A stretch of DNA of 64,000 nucleotides, from assembly GCF_050753345.1 (NCBI RefSeq), contig NZ_JBLZFX010000004.1:79559-143558 (forward strand). The letters run 5' to 3'. Shown one piece after another: positions 8,340-16,933 of this stretch. How positions within the stretch are numbered: the first letter of the stretch is position 1; each line of letters begins with the position of its first letter. The translations under genes were made by a program, and so were the position numbers. The DNA comes from Alkalinema pantanalense. GTDB lineage: Bacteria > Cyanobacteriota > Cyanobacteriia > Leptolyngbyales > Leptolyngbyaceae. The notes below the pieces were generated by a model, which saw only the letters and a program-made list of their open reading frames with translations, searched no databases and was not told where the DNA came from.

Positions 8340-9140
8340 CTATTGCGCTTCCACTTGGAAACGGTATTTATAGCCTTTGAAATTGGAATCCAGAATAATT
8401 TGATAATCACCCCCGATCGTCAGTTTCTGCGACCAAGCGGTTTGTTGATCTTCCATCCCCGTAATAAATTTACCATTCGGATCCGAAACGGCTGGGAGGG
8501 GGCCTTTCTGGCTGGTAATGGTTAGGGTTTGTCCTTGAGCCAGTTGAAACCGATAGATATGGCTTCCAGATCCGATAAATTCATCACTAATTTCTGCGCG
8601 GGTACTCCCCTTGGCAAAACTGACTCGCTCAGTTTTCTCATTGCAACCACTTTGCACTACAGACTTCGAGATCCAACCCTTAGCTGGGGTAGAAATTCGG
8701 AACCAGTTATTTTTTTCTTCTACCACAGTAAGAAAAGTCCCATTCTTCAACTGGCCTACGATCGTGCTTGAGGCGTCAGTATTAGGTTGCGATCGTAGAT
8801 TGCTAGGCGGATTGGGATCGTCCACCTTGGCCATGGTGACTTTACACTTTTCAAGCTGGCGAATGGTGGCCTCTGTCGATCTAGGTGGCACCGAAGACGG
8901 CAGCACAGTGGGATTTGCTGTGGAATCGGGAGCCAAAGTGCCTGTACTCGCACTGGCAGAGGGGGATGGAGACAAGTTAGGAGAAATAGAACCATCGCGA
9001 TTCGCTGGTGCAGATTGCAGCGATGTTGGATTGGGTGTTGACGAAGGTTCGGGTTTGGGTTGAACCAACGCTAATGTGCCTACAGTTACTGCTGCAATCC
9101 CCGTTAGCCCCGCAGCAACTAAGGTAGATTTAGATGCCAT
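8340..9140 (-). CDS. SH3b-domain envelope protein with C-terminal beta domain
   Basis: This 266-aa protein begins with a short N-terminal hydrophobic segment (about residues 6-26), then a Pro/Ser/Thr-rich linker (about 28-90). A bacterial SH3 domain follows at about 95-168, visible as NLRSQPNTDASSTIVG, NGTFLTVVEE, WFRISTPAKGWI and a final VQSGC. The C-terminal 95 residues (from RVSFAKGSTRAEI) look like a beta-sandwich of the kind often found beside SH3b in cyanobacterial proteins. SH3b domains commonly bind peptidoglycan or cell-wall peptides, so a periplasmic role is inferred. Its SH3b core resembles that of the next gene upstream, suggesting duplication. Confidence 0.8.
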   Translation of the reverse strand: MASKSTLVAAGLTGIAAVTVGTLALVQPKPEPSSTPNPTSLQSAPANRDGSISPNLSPSPSASASTGTLAPDSTANPTVLPSSVPPRSTEATIRQLEKCKVTMAKVDDPNPPSNLRSQPNTDASSTIVGQLKNGTFLTVVEEKNNWFRISTPAKGWISKSVVQSGCNEKTERVSFAKGSTRAEISDEFIGSGSHIYRFQLAQGQTLTITSQKGPLPAVSDPNGKFITGMEDQQTAWSQKLTIGGDYQIILDSNFKGYKYRFQVEAQ

Positions 9141-9314
9141 ATTTCAGCCTTCCTAAAAACGATCAATTGAAGAGCTCTATCGCTATGGTAGGGAGGATAT
9201 TGTCTTCCGAACCTTGAGACGACATGAAGTTTTGCCCTTTACTTGATCCTTCACACTGAGGCAGCTCAATCTCGCAAGTTACGATAGAGAGATTTAACGA
9301 TCCTGCGACCCTAG

Positions 9315-10022
9315 TTACGGGTTAATGTCCGAACGAGTTATGGGTTGTTGTTCGATCGCCTGTTTCACGAGAGGAGCCATTTTGGAGCGCCAATAGCGAA
9401 TATCCGGCAAGTCGTTCATCATGGACAACACCATTTGAGGTCGTCGTTTCGCGATCGCAACCTCGGCTTTGCTGTAAGCATCCTCCGCTTGTTTCCACTT
9501 CACAGTCATACTTCCCATCAAGTTTTCTGCTTGAGTGTAAGCGGGATCCTCTACAGGGACTTGGCGGAGGCGGTTGACGGCTCCCGCAAGGTTGCCGGCG
9601 TGCCATTGCTCTTGGGCTTCCACGATGAGTTGACGGCTGGAAGACGAGCTAGATAATTCTGAGCGTTTACTTGATGTATCACAGGTTGTCACCGTCAAGT
9701 TCCGGTAAACCCAACCCGGCATGGGTGAATTAATTTTTAACCAACCATCTCGCTCGTCCACTACAACTAAATTGACCCCATTTTTGACGGTTCCCACAAT
9801 ATTGCTGGGCCCAACGGCAGGGGTCGATCGCACATTCAACAATGGCTGAGGATCAGCTGCTAAGGTCTGACAATCGCTGAGTTTTCCCAGTTGGACAGGG
9901 GAGGCGTTTCTAGGATCAAAGGATTGGGATGGCTTCGGACGTAGAGTCGCATAGCCAACTCCCAACATTGTTACGCCTGCTGTAAACCACATCCCAACAA
10001 TCAATGGCAGTTGCAATTTCAT
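9315..10022 (-). CDS. SH3b-domain envelope protein with helical C-terminus
   Basis: The protein is about 235 aa, with an N-terminal hydrophobic segment (LPLIVGMWFTAGVTMLGVGYA). An SH3b domain at about residues 52-118 contains LLNVRSTPAVGPSNIVG, GVNLVVVDERDGWLKI, GWVYRNLTV and a terminal TTC. A helical, TPR-like tail follows from about 130 (AQEQWHAGNLAGAVNRLRQVP). The SH3b part aligns by eye with the neighbouring gene at 8340-9140, which is co-directional and 173 bp downstream, but the C-termini are unrelated. The ATG at 10020-10022 is preferred; an in-frame GTG two codons upstream is an alternative. Function is unknown beyond probable cell-wall association. Confidence 0.78.
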   Translation of the reverse strand: MKLQLPLIVGMWFTAGVTMLGVGYATLRPKPSQSFDPRNASPVQLGKLSDCQTLAADPQPLLNVRSTPAVGPSNIVGTVKNGVNLVVVDERDGWLKINSPMPGWVYRNLTVTTCDTSSKRSELSSSSSSRQLIVEAQEQWHAGNLAGAVNRLRQVPVEDPAYTQAENLMGSMTVKWKQAEDAYSKAEVAIAKRRPQMVLSMMNDLPDIRYWRSKMAPLVKQAIEQQPITRSDINP

Positions 10023-10028
10023 GTTCAC

Positions 10029-10492
10029 CCTGTCCTAACTGTGACGAATTCATACTGTGACGAATCCATTCGAACTAGCCTGTGAGCAATCTATTCGAAC
10101 CAATCAACCCACCGAGCTGTTCCAATGCACTAGAAAACTGTGCTCAGTATGCCCAAAGTTATCGGAAAACTCGAACCTAGAAACCGCCTATTTCCTCACG
10201 CAATCGCTAAGAAAGTTCGGTACCTCTACGGAAGGAGAGAAAATAATGTCGCCAATTTATCCGCTAGCTACCTGTCAGAAAATCAGGTTCCTAATTTGGC
10301 GTAGACAATTAGTGTCGAGAAAGCCTAAGCGTTGAGAAAAGGTCGAGTGAAAAATCAGGTATCAGCCGTTGTTTAAACGGGTTTTGTAAACATATGTTTC
10401 GATATTGACGTCAAAACGGTATTCTGTCTTGACAGCTTCCTGTACAATCGATAGGGTAATATTCATACCCGGGTAAAACGATTTGAAGTTAT
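10029..10492. promoter_or_regulatory. Palindrome-rich leader of the RHH/ycf46 cluster
   Basis: This 460-bp spacer shows no convincing gene. It contains a 16-bp tandem duplication (ACTGTGACGAATTCAT, 10038-10053, repeated at 10054-10069). It also has four perfect palindromes close to the next gene: GTTTAAAC (10371-10378), AAACATATGTTT (10388-10399), TTGACGTCAA (10405-10414) and TACCCGGGTA (10466-10475). TTGACA at 10429-10434 could be a -35 but has no good -10 at the usual spacing. Ribbon-helix-helix proteins often autoregulate through short palindromes, so these are candidate operators for the product of 10493-10840. Confidence 0.45.
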
Positions 10493-10840
10493 ATGCAAGA
10501 TAAGCAGAAAGTTACGTTATATCTCCCCTCTGACCTGCATCGCCAACTCAAAATCCGTGCTGCTGTCGATGCTGAACCCATGTCTTCCCTGGCAGAAAAA
10601 GCGATTTGTTTTTACCTGACCCACCCTGAGGTGGTGGAATCGGTGGAAGCAGTTCAAGGTCAGACTCATCGTGTGTACGCTTGCCCAGAGTGTCAATCGT
10701 CTTTGGTCATGCGGGAAGGGGAAATGGTGACTCTAGGGCAACAGCCTGGAGCTGTTCAGGAGACTGCGCTTTCACTTGATGCAGTTACAAGTGCCGAACT
10801 TGTTTCAGGTCAGAGTGAAGAGGCGTTGGTACCCTGTTAG
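10493..10840 (+). CDS. Ribbon-helix-helix protein with zinc-ribbon-like CPEC motif
   Basis: This 115-aa protein has a CopG/Arc-type ribbon-helix-helix segment at about residues 4-42 (KVTLYLPSDLHRQLKIRAAVD, then SSLAEKAICFYL). YACPECQSSLVMREG follows at about 62-76 with a single CxxC, and the tail is acidic. The RHH fold suggests DNA binding; the CxxC could be half of a zinc site, with a second cysteine at the C-terminal end (VPC). It lies 110 bp upstream of ycf46 on the same strand, so joint expression is likely. A 10-bp hairpin sits between them. Its target is unknown; autoregulation through the upstream palindromes is a hypothesis. Confidence 0.75.
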   Translation: MQDKQKVTLYLPSDLHRQLKIRAAVDAEPMSSLAEKAICFYLTHPEVVESVEAVQGQTHRVYACPECQSSLVMREGEMVTLGQQPGAVQETALSLDAVTSAELVSGQSEEALVPC

Positions 10841-10846
10841 TGCGGA

Positions 10847-10876
10847 GGATTCGACAGCCTCGGCTTTGTTGAATCC
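10847..10876 (+). terminator. Hairpin between RHH gene and ycf46
   Basis: GGATTCGACA (10847-10856) pairs with TGTTGAATCC (10867-10876), ten pairs with one G-T wobble, around a 10-nt loop. It is followed only by TTCC, so it may be an attenuator or processing site rather than a full terminator. Confidence 0.4.
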
Positions 10877-10949
10877 TTCCAAGGTCTAGTCTGGGTTGCT
10901 TTGTTCATTGCATTCTCTGCAACATCCCTAACTTTGTGGTGGATCGTCT

Positions 10950-12470
10950 ATGCAAGAAGAACTCAGTGTTCTCATCCAAGCTCAATACCCGCTCATCTAT
11001 CTTGTAACTTCCGAAGAGGAACGAGCGGAGCAAGCAATTTCAGAGATTGCTCAGAATAAGTTGGAGCGAACAGTTTATAGCTGGACGTTAACCCAAGGGA
11101 TGGTTCAGTATGGACGTGCAGGTCAACCGCCTCAACCAGGTACCATTCCCCCCCAGCAGGCGATCGCAAGTGCAATTCGCCAATCCGACCCTTCTATTTT
11201 CATCTTTAAAGATCTCCACCCCTTTCTCCATGACGGTACGGGTAGTGCAGAGGTTGTCCGTTGGATTCGGGATGCAATTGCAGCCTTTAAAGGAACCCAG
11301 AAGACCATCATTCTCATGTCTCCGGTACAGCAGGTGCCGATCGAGCTAGAAAAAGAAGTCGTGGTCATCGATTTTGCTCTTCCCTCCATGGCAGAGTTAA
11401 ATGATGTTCTCTCAAGGCAATTGGTCTCCCCTCGCGATCGACGGCTCTCCACCGAAAGTCGGGAAAAGCTACTGAAAGCAGCATTGGGGCTGACCCGAGA
11501 CGAAGCTGAAAAGGTTTACCGTAAGGCTTATGTCACAGCGGGTCGAATGACTGAAGAAGAGGTTGACATTGTTCTGTCTGAGAAAAAGCAACTGATTCGT
11601 CGTAATGGCATCCTTGAATATATTGAGGAAGATGAAACGATTAGCGCGGTGGGTGGCTTAGAAGAGTTGAAGCATTGGCTGAAGCAACGCTCCAATGCTT
11701 TTACTGAGCGAGCTAGAGAATATGGTTTACCCCAGCCCAAAGGGATGCTGATTTTGGGAGTTCCAGGTTGCGGAAAATCCCTCATTGCGAAAACGACGTC
11801 CAAGCTATGGGGATTACCCTTGTTGCGTCTTGATATGGGACGGGTTTATGACGGTTCGACGGTGGGTAAGTCTGAAGCTAACCTGCGCAGTGCCCTGAAA
11901 ACTGCGGAATCGATTTCGCCAGCCATTCTATTTATCGATGAATTAGATAAAGCCTTTGGAGGGGCGGGCGGATCTGCTGATTCCGATGGGGGTACCTCTA
12001 GCCGGATTTTTGGCTCCTTTTTAACTTGGATGCAGGAAAAGACTTCTCCGGTTTTTGTGATGGCCACTGCCAACCGAGTCGAACGGCTGCCCGGTGAGTT
12101 TCTCCGCAAGGGCCGCTTTGATGAAATCTTCTTTGTTGACTTGCCCAATGCGGACGAACGGCAGGATATTTTTCGAATTCATCTCCTTAAACGTCGCCGA
12201 GACATCGATCGCTTTGATCTAGAACAACTCGCGAATGTGTGCGAAGGGTTCTCCGGCGCTGAGATTGAACAAGCTTTGATTGCTGCTATGTATGAAGCTT
12301 TTGCTCAGGATCGAGAGTTTACTCAGTTGGACATCATTGCGGCCTGTCGCGCTACGATGCCGCTGTCCAAGACGATGACTGAGCAAGTGACTGCGCTTCG
12401 GGACTGGGCTAGACAGCGTGCCCGTCCGGCAGCAGCCTCCATCGCGGAATACCAGCGATTGGAGTTCTAA
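10950..12470 (+). CDS. ycf46: AAA+ ATPase Ycf46
   Basis: This 506-aa AAA+ protein is conserved in cyanobacteria and in some algal plastids as Ycf46. The N-terminal 220 residues form the family-specific region. The AAA module starts at about 230 with Walker A GVPGCGKS (270-277), Walker B ILFIDELDKAF (about 326-336), a sensor-1 region around FVMATANRVERLP, and arginine fingers in FLRKGRFDEIFFVDLP. A C-terminal lid follows. Ycf46 has been linked to photosynthetic or inorganic-carbon regulation in cyanobacteria, but its substrate is not established. It is downstream of the RHH gene and 157 bp upstream of ycf35. All motifs are intact. Confidence 0.93.
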   Translation: MQEELSVLIQAQYPLIYLVTSEEERAEQAISEIAQNKLERTVYSWTLTQGMVQYGRAGQPPQPGTIPPQQAIASAIRQSDPSIFIFKDLHPFLHDGTGSAEVVRWIRDAIAAFKGTQKTIILMSPVQQVPIELEKEVVVIDFALPSMAELNDVLSRQLVSPRDRRLSTESREKLLKAALGLTRDEAEKVYRKAYVTAGRMTEEEVDIVLSEKKQLIRRNGILEYIEEDETISAVGGLEELKHWLKQRSNAFTERAREYGLPQPKGMLILGVPGCGKSLIAKTTSKLWGLPLLRLDMGRVYDGSTVGKSEANLRSALKTAESISPAILFIDELDKAFGGAGGSADSDGGTSSRIFGSFLTWMQEKTSPVFVMATANRVERLPGEFLRKGRFDEIFFVDLPNADERQDIFRIHLLKRRRDIDRFDLEQLANVCEGFSGAEIEQALIAAMYEAFAQDREFTQLDIIAACRATMPLSKTMTEQVTALRDWARQRARPAAASIAEYQRLEF

Positions 12471-12566
12471 AAGCTTTCTCCTGGTTCCCAACAGGAGGGA
12501 GGCTAGTTCACAAGAGCTAGCATGTAACAAACAAAGCCACTAGCTACTTCCCAATAGCTAAATGCT

Positions 12567-12594
12567 TTTGACACTGTTCCTTTGACACTGTTGT
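12567..12594. repeat. 14-bp tandem duplication upstream of ycf35
   Basis: TTTGACACTGTTCC (12567-12580) is followed directly by TTTGACACTGTTGT (12581-12594). It lies in the 157-bp ycf46-ycf35 spacer. The TTGACA copies could offer alternative -35 hexamers, but no clear -10 is seen. Confidence 0.6.
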
Positions 12595-12627
12595 CGTTGT
12601 TTGCAAATTTCCACGGAGGAAACTCTC

Positions 12628-12981
12628 ATGTCTCACTTTAGCACTCTGCGCACCAAGATCACCGATGCTGAAATCCTGAAGAACTCTCTGCGCGACCTCG
12701 GCATCAACGTGAAGAGTGAAGCAGATGTTCGCGGATACAATGGTCAGCGGGTTCGGGCAGACATTGTGGCTGTTCTGGACGGTGAGTATGACCTTGGCTG
12801 GTCTCGGAATGCTGATGGCACCTTCGATCTGATTGCCGATCTTTGGGGTGTAGCCAAGAAGCACAACCAAACGGAACTGATCAATTCCATTAACCAGAAG
12901 TACGCTGTCAATAAGACCCTTGCGGAAGTTAAGCGGCCTGGTTTGAGCAATGCCAACGTTAAGTTGGTTCTGCAAAAATAG
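12628..12981 (+). CDS. ycf35: DUF1257 protein Ycf35
   Basis: The 117-aa sequence MSHFSTLRTKITDAEILKNS is the typical Ycf35 N-terminus, and the body contains RADIVAVLDGEYDLGW and AEVKRPGLSNANVKLVLQK. The family (DUF1257) is found in cyanobacteria and red-lineage plastids; its function is unknown. The start is ATG 12628 because GGAGGA at 12615-12620 lies 7 nt upstream; an upstream in-frame TTG at 12601 lacks such support. The gene sits just after ycf46 and is closed by a strong terminator at 13005-13034, so ycf46-ycf35 may form one unit. Confidence 0.93.
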   Translation: MSHFSTLRTKITDAEILKNSLRDLGINVKSEADVRGYNGQRVRADIVAVLDGEYDLGWSRNADGTFDLIADLWGVAKKHNQTELINSINQKYAVNKTLAEVKRPGLSNANVKLVLQK

Positions 12982-13004
12982 TTTCTCTGCGCGTTCCCAA
13001 GCTG

Positions 13005-13034
13005 ACGGGTTAGCCAATGGTTAGCCCGTTTTCT
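13005..13034 (+). terminator. Intrinsic terminator after ycf35
   Basis: ACGGGTTAGCC (13005-13015) pairs fully, with two G-T wobbles, to GGTTAGCCCGT (13019-13029) around the loop AAT, followed by TTTCTCT. This is a strong rho-independent terminator 24 bp after the ycf35 stop. Confidence 0.85.
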
Positions 13035-13141
13035 CTGGCGGAGATGCCCGATCGGGTGTCTCCGCTGTACTTTGGGCGATGGAATGTTAGGGTTAAACAG
13101 TCAATGTAACGCCTACCCTTTTTGAGTTTGGGATAGTCATC

Positions 13142-13984
13142 ATGCAACCATTAACTGAGGATCTCGTTGCCAGAATTAATCAGATTGTGCGGGACTGTGG
13201 TCAATCTGCTAAACACTTGGCGGCTCAAGGGTTTGAAATCTATCAAAAGGGGCCAGGAGATTATGTGACCGATGTCGATCGGGCTTTAGATGAGCAACTC
13301 ACTCAAGCATTTGGTTGCCTTCTGCCAGAGGACAGTCTAGTCACTGAGGAAAATACAGCCTCTCTGCAAGGTTTTCATAATTTGACCCAACGAATCTGGT
13401 GCGTGGATCCCTTAGATGGAACCCAGGACTTTATGAATGGTGATCCAGACTATTCGGTGATGGTGGGAGCATTGCAAGGTGAACCCTTGGCTGGCTGGAT
13501 TTATGCCCCAGAATACGACGTGCTGTATTTTGGGGGACCGGAACTGGGATTGTGGCAACGCAAAGGAGATCTCGAAAAGTATCCCTTGATGCCCCATCCC
13601 GTGCAACAAAGTCAGCGACTGATTATTGGCTATAAGGATTTACAGAATTATGGTGCGGCCATTCAAATCCAGTTACCCCAAGTTGAATTCTGGCAACGTC
13701 CTGGTAGTTTTGGACTGAAGGTTCTAGAAGTGCTTCAGGGACAGGCGGGTGCCTATGTCTACTTTAATCAGCGGGTTAAGGTTTGGGATACGGTTGCACC
13801 CATCGCGATCGCGCGGGCGGCTGGATTGCAATGTTGTGATTTATCTGGACAGTCGATCGGGTATGCGACTGACCAAATTCAGCCAGAGACTTTGGCACAT
13901 CTGCAACCGATCGTGATTGGTTGGCCTCCAGTGGTAAACGGTTTGCTGCCTGCTTTGGCAGGGGCTGTTAATGCTAGCGTTTGA
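13142..13984 (+). CDS. Inositol monophosphatase-family phosphatase (CysQ-like)
   Basis: This is a Mg2+-dependent, lithium-sensitive type phosphatase of the IMPase/FBPase/bisphosphate nucleotidase superfamily, 280 aa. The metal-binding motif WCVDPLDGTQDF lies at about residues 88-99, with an upstream glutamate in VTEENTAS (about 70) and the C-terminal motif VKVWDTVAPIAIARAAG. The family includes 3'(2'),5'-bisphosphate nucleotidase CysQ, which removes PAP in sulfate assimilation, and inositol monophosphatase. The sequence fits CysQ-like members best, but substrate specificity cannot be read directly. The ATG at 13142 is preceded by GATAGTCATC. It is flanked by the ycf35 terminator and a Crp-family gene. 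Confidence 0.85.
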   Translation: MQPLTEDLVARINQIVRDCGQSAKHLAAQGFEIYQKGPGDYVTDVDRALDEQLTQAFGCLLPEDSLVTEENTASLQGFHNLTQRIWCVDPLDGTQDFMNGDPDYSVMVGALQGEPLAGWIYAPEYDVLYFGGPELGLWQRKGDLEKYPLMPHPVQQSQRLIIGYKDLQNYGAAIQIQLPQVEFWQRPGSFGLKVLEVLQGQAGAYVYFNQRVKVWDTVAPIAIARAAGLQCCDLSGQSIGYATDQIQPETLAHLQPIVIGWPPVVNGLLPALAGAVNASV

Positions 13985-14266
13985 TCCTAATGGCTCACCC
14001 GATCGGGTGGACTTAGGGGCAATGCAATTTTTATTTGGGATTCGGGGCACAATAAAGTCAGGAGCAGCCTGTATCGACTCATAACTGAGGATCCGTAAAT
14101 TCTCAAGCATGGGATTGATAGGATGACTGCCATCCTAGATAAAGTTTGCTCAATGCAACACAGCCACGGTTTCCTCTGTTATGCAGAGACCCATTGGTTG
14201 TTTGTAGTGAGAAAATTAACTTTGATTCAGGCCCCACATCCGCTTTTTTCGCCCTGAACCGCTTCC

Positions 14267-14965
14267 ATGCAAACCGAAGTTATCAGTGAATTGTTTCCCC
14301 TTCTCGCCGCTGCTAATCCGGAAACTTTGGATTGGTTGCTGTCTGTTGCTGTTGAGCATGAATATCCTTCAGGTCGCGCTGTCTTGATGGAAGATGCCTG
14401 GGGAAATGCCGTCTATTTTGTCCTGTCGGGATGGGTCAAGGTGCGGCGTCACTCGGGTACTGGAGAAGATGTTGCCACTTTAGCGATTCTAGGTAAAGGG
14501 GATTTCTTCGGAGAAATGGCCGTTTTGGATGAGTCCCCTCGATCGACGGATGTGATTGCACTCACTCCGGTTAAGCTCCTTAGTATTGCAGCGCAGCGGT
14601 TTATCCAAACTCTGTTTAAAGATCCACAATTGCATCATCGGATGTTGCAACTGATGGTGCGTCGGCTGCGCCAAACCAATCTTCGGTTCCAATTGCGGGA
14701 TCAACCCCCTGCAATTAAGCTGATCCATACGCTGGTGGCACTGGCTGAAGCCTATGGGCAACCGTCGGGGACGGGAATGGAGATTTTTAATATTGCTGCT
14801 AAGGATTTAGCGGATGTTTCTGATATTAATGCCGATGAAGCGGCCAAAATTCTGGTGAAGCTGACGGAGAAGGGTTGGGTCAAAATTGATGCGGAACGGC
14901 ATACGATGCATCTTCCCAATTTGAAGCAGTTGCACCAAGTTTTGCAAAAGGCTAATGGAGGCTAG
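14267..14965 (+). CDS. Crp/Fnr-family transcriptional regulator
   Basis: This 232-aa protein has an N-terminal cyclic-nucleotide-binding-like beta barrel (about residues 10-125) with GKGDFFGEMAVLDESPRSTDVIAL. A long dimerisation helix (about 128-165) and a C-terminal helix-turn-helix (about 170-225; IAAKDLADVSDINADEAAKILVKL) follow. It is not NtcA, whose recognition helix differs. The binding pocket keeps the FGEMAVLDESPRS phosphate-binding cassette, so cAMP or another nucleotide is possible. It is separated by 280 bp from the phosphatase gene upstream. Its regulon is unknown. Confidence 0.85.
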   Translation: MQTEVISELFPLLAAANPETLDWLLSVAVEHEYPSGRAVLMEDAWGNAVYFVLSGWVKVRRHSGTGEDVATLAILGKGDFFGEMAVLDESPRSTDVIALTPVKLLSIAAQRFIQTLFKDPQLHHRMLQLMVRRLRQTNLRFQLRDQPPAIKLIHTLVALAEAYGQPSGTGMEIFNIAAKDLADVSDINADEAAKILVKLTEKGWVKIDAERHTMHLPNLKQLHQVLQKANGG

Positions 14966-15187
14966 GGGTAGATACGCTAAGGGGTAGGTGATTGGCGTGG
15001 AAGAAATCTTGCGGTTCTTCCTTAGAACGGTAGCCACGGAGGAAATCCCTGCGGCATGATGGATACATATATTCGTCTTGTCGGAGTGTTTTTCATGGGT
15101 CAAGAAGAACTCGTCTACACCTCAATGCCATGCTGTTGGGAAACGAAGGCCCAGGATCGAAATCCCGCAGACGAGTTTCCGATCGGA

Positions 15188-16933
15188 ATGGTTTCGCCAT
15201 TAAAGCTGCACTACCAAGTGGCGATGCCCCAGCCTGCCAATCACTTATTTGAGGTGACATTAAAGGTTACGGGGTGGGGGCAGGAGACTTTAGATGTGAA
15301 GATGCCTGTGTGGACTCCCGGTTCCTACTTGGTGCGGGAGTATTCTCGGCATATCCAAAATTTTGAGTCAGTAACGGACTTGGGCGAACAATTAGCGTTT
15401 CAAAAATTAGCTAAAAATCATTGGCGAGTTCAGACTCAATCTCAATCTTCGATCGTGATTCGTTACCGGGTTTATGCTAACGAGTTAACGGTTCGTACCA
15501 ATCATCTCGATCGTACCCATGGATACTTTAATGGGGCAGCTACATTTTTCTATATTCCGGGTTATCAAACGCAGGCGATCGAAGTCACTATCGTGCCCCC
15601 CAGTCCGGATTGGCGAGTAGCAACGGCATTGCCTGCGATCGCAGAGAATATCTATCTGGCACGGGATTTTGACACGTTGGTTGATAGTCCCTTCGAAATT
15701 GGATTGCAGACACAATTTGACTTTGAAGTCTTGGGCAAACGTCACCAATGGGTGATTTGGGGCAAGGGAAACCTAAATCCTGAGCGATTAATTGCAGATA
15801 CCCAAAAGATTATCGAAACAGAAGCCAAGATGTTTGGAGGGTTGCCCTACGATCGCTATGTGTTCCTTTTGCACCTCACCAAAGGCTATGGTGGCTTAGA
15901 ACATAAGGATTGTTGTTCACTAATTTATGATCGTAATGGGTTTAGGAAGCAGAAGGATTATGAATCGTTTCTACAATTAGTGGCCCATGAATTTTTCCAT
16001 CTTTGGAATGTCAAGCGCATTCGGCCTAAAGCATTGGAAAACTTTGATTATGATCAGGAAAATTACACGCCTTCCTTATGGTTTTGTGAAGGTGTTACTA
16101 GTTATTATGACACCCTATTGCCATTGCGTGCGGGCATTTATGGTGCCAAAACCTACCTCAAATATTTGAGTCAAGAGATTACCCGCTATCTCACAACGTT
16201 GGGACGATTTGTGCAACCGCTAAGTGAATCAGGGTTTGATGCCTGGATTAAACTGTACCGACCAGATTCGAATACGCCCAATTCTCAGATTTCTTATTAC
16301 TTAAAGGGGGCAATGGTAACGCTGTTGCTAGATTTAGAAATTCGTAAACGCCATCATAATCAAAAATCTTTTGATGATGTGATGCGGATGATGTGGGAAC
16401 GGTTTGGTAAAGATGAGGTGGGCTTTACACCACAGGATGCAAAATCGCTGATTGAGTCGGTGACGGGAGCTGATTTAACGGACTTGTTCGATCGCTATCT
16501 GCATGGACTAGATGAACTGGATTTTGGGGCTTATTTTCAAGACTTTGGCTTACAGTTAGAGTCTAATGTGGAGAAAGGACTCGCGCCAACTTGGGGGGCG
16601 CGGATCGTGACGGAGCAGAATCGGACGATCGTCAAGTCGGTAGCATTTAATTCCCCAGCACAGTTAGCGGGATTAGATGCGGGTGATGAACTAATTGCGA
16701 TCGATGGGCTGCGAGCAACGGTAGACGAAGTTAACGATCGCCTCCAATCCGCGCAGGCAGGCGATGGCATAGAAGTCACATTCTTCCATCAAGATGAACT
16801 ACAAACGGCGCAAGTGAGGTTAGCTGAACCCCAACCGACCCAGTTTAAAATTGTGCCAGTTGAGTTGCCGACAGAGCGGCAGGAGACCTTATTTACAGGT
16901 TGGCTGGGGGAATCTCTGGGGGATTTGCAATAA
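15188..16933 (+). CDS. M61-family metallopeptidase with PDZ domain
   Basis: This is a zinc aminopeptidase of the glycyl-aminopeptidase (M61) type. From the chosen start it has an N-terminal beta domain (LKLHYQVAMPQPANHLFEV), a GGLEHK segment, the zinc motif HEFFH at about residues 267-271 followed by LWNVKRIRP, and a C-terminal PDZ domain (about 465-550; GARIVTEQNRTIVK, SPAQLAGLDAGDELIAIDG). The start at 15188 (MVSPLKLHYQVAM) fits homologues. An in-frame ATG at 15056 has GGAGGA 12 nt upstream and would add 44 residues unlike the family. The last 41 bp overlap the convergent gene at 16893. Confidence 0.88.
   Translation: MVSPLKLHYQVAMPQPANHLFEVTLKVTGWGQETLDVKMPVWTPGSYLVREYSRHIQNFESVTDLGEQLAFQKLAKNHWRVQTQSQSSIVIRYRVYANELTVRTNHLDRTHGYFNGAATFFYIPGYQTQAIEVTIVPPSPDWRVATALPAIAENIYLARDFDTLVDSPFEIGLQTQFDFEVLGKRHQWVIWGKGNLNPERLIADTQKIIETEAKMFGGLPYDRYVFLLHLTKGYGGLEHKDCCSLIYDRNGFRKQKDYESFLQLVAHEFFHLWNVKRIRPKALENFDYDQENYTPSLWFCEGVTSYYDTLLPLRAGIYGAKTYLKYLSQEITRYLTTLGRFVQPLSESGFDAWIKLYRPDSNTPNSQISYYLKGAMVTLLLDLEIRKRHHNQKSFDDVMRMMWERFGKDEVGFTPQDAKSLIESVTGADLTDLFDRYLHGLDELDFGAYFQDFGLQLESNVEKGLAPTWGARIVTEQNRTIVKSVAFNSPAQLAGLDAGDELIAIDGLRATVDEVNDRLQSAQAGDGIEVTFFHQDELQTAQVRLAEPQPTQFKIVPVELPTERQETLFTGWLGESLGDLQ

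Noticed and set aside
8611..9063. 150-residue frame antisense to the SH3b gene at 8340
   Set aside because: It is the complement of the real gene's Pro/Ser linker and SH3 region; no homology pattern.
10057..10335. 92-residue frame in the RHH leader
   Set aside because: It has no recognisable protein pattern, no ribosome site, and overlaps a tandem duplication.
12544..13017. 157-residue frame antisense to ycf35
   Set aside because: It lies fully over a conserved gene with a good Shine-Dalgarno and spans its terminator.
15056..15187. N-terminal extension of the M61 peptidase
   Set aside because: The 44 extra residues do not resemble family members, although GGAGGA lies upstream of the ATG at 15056; kept only as an alternative start.
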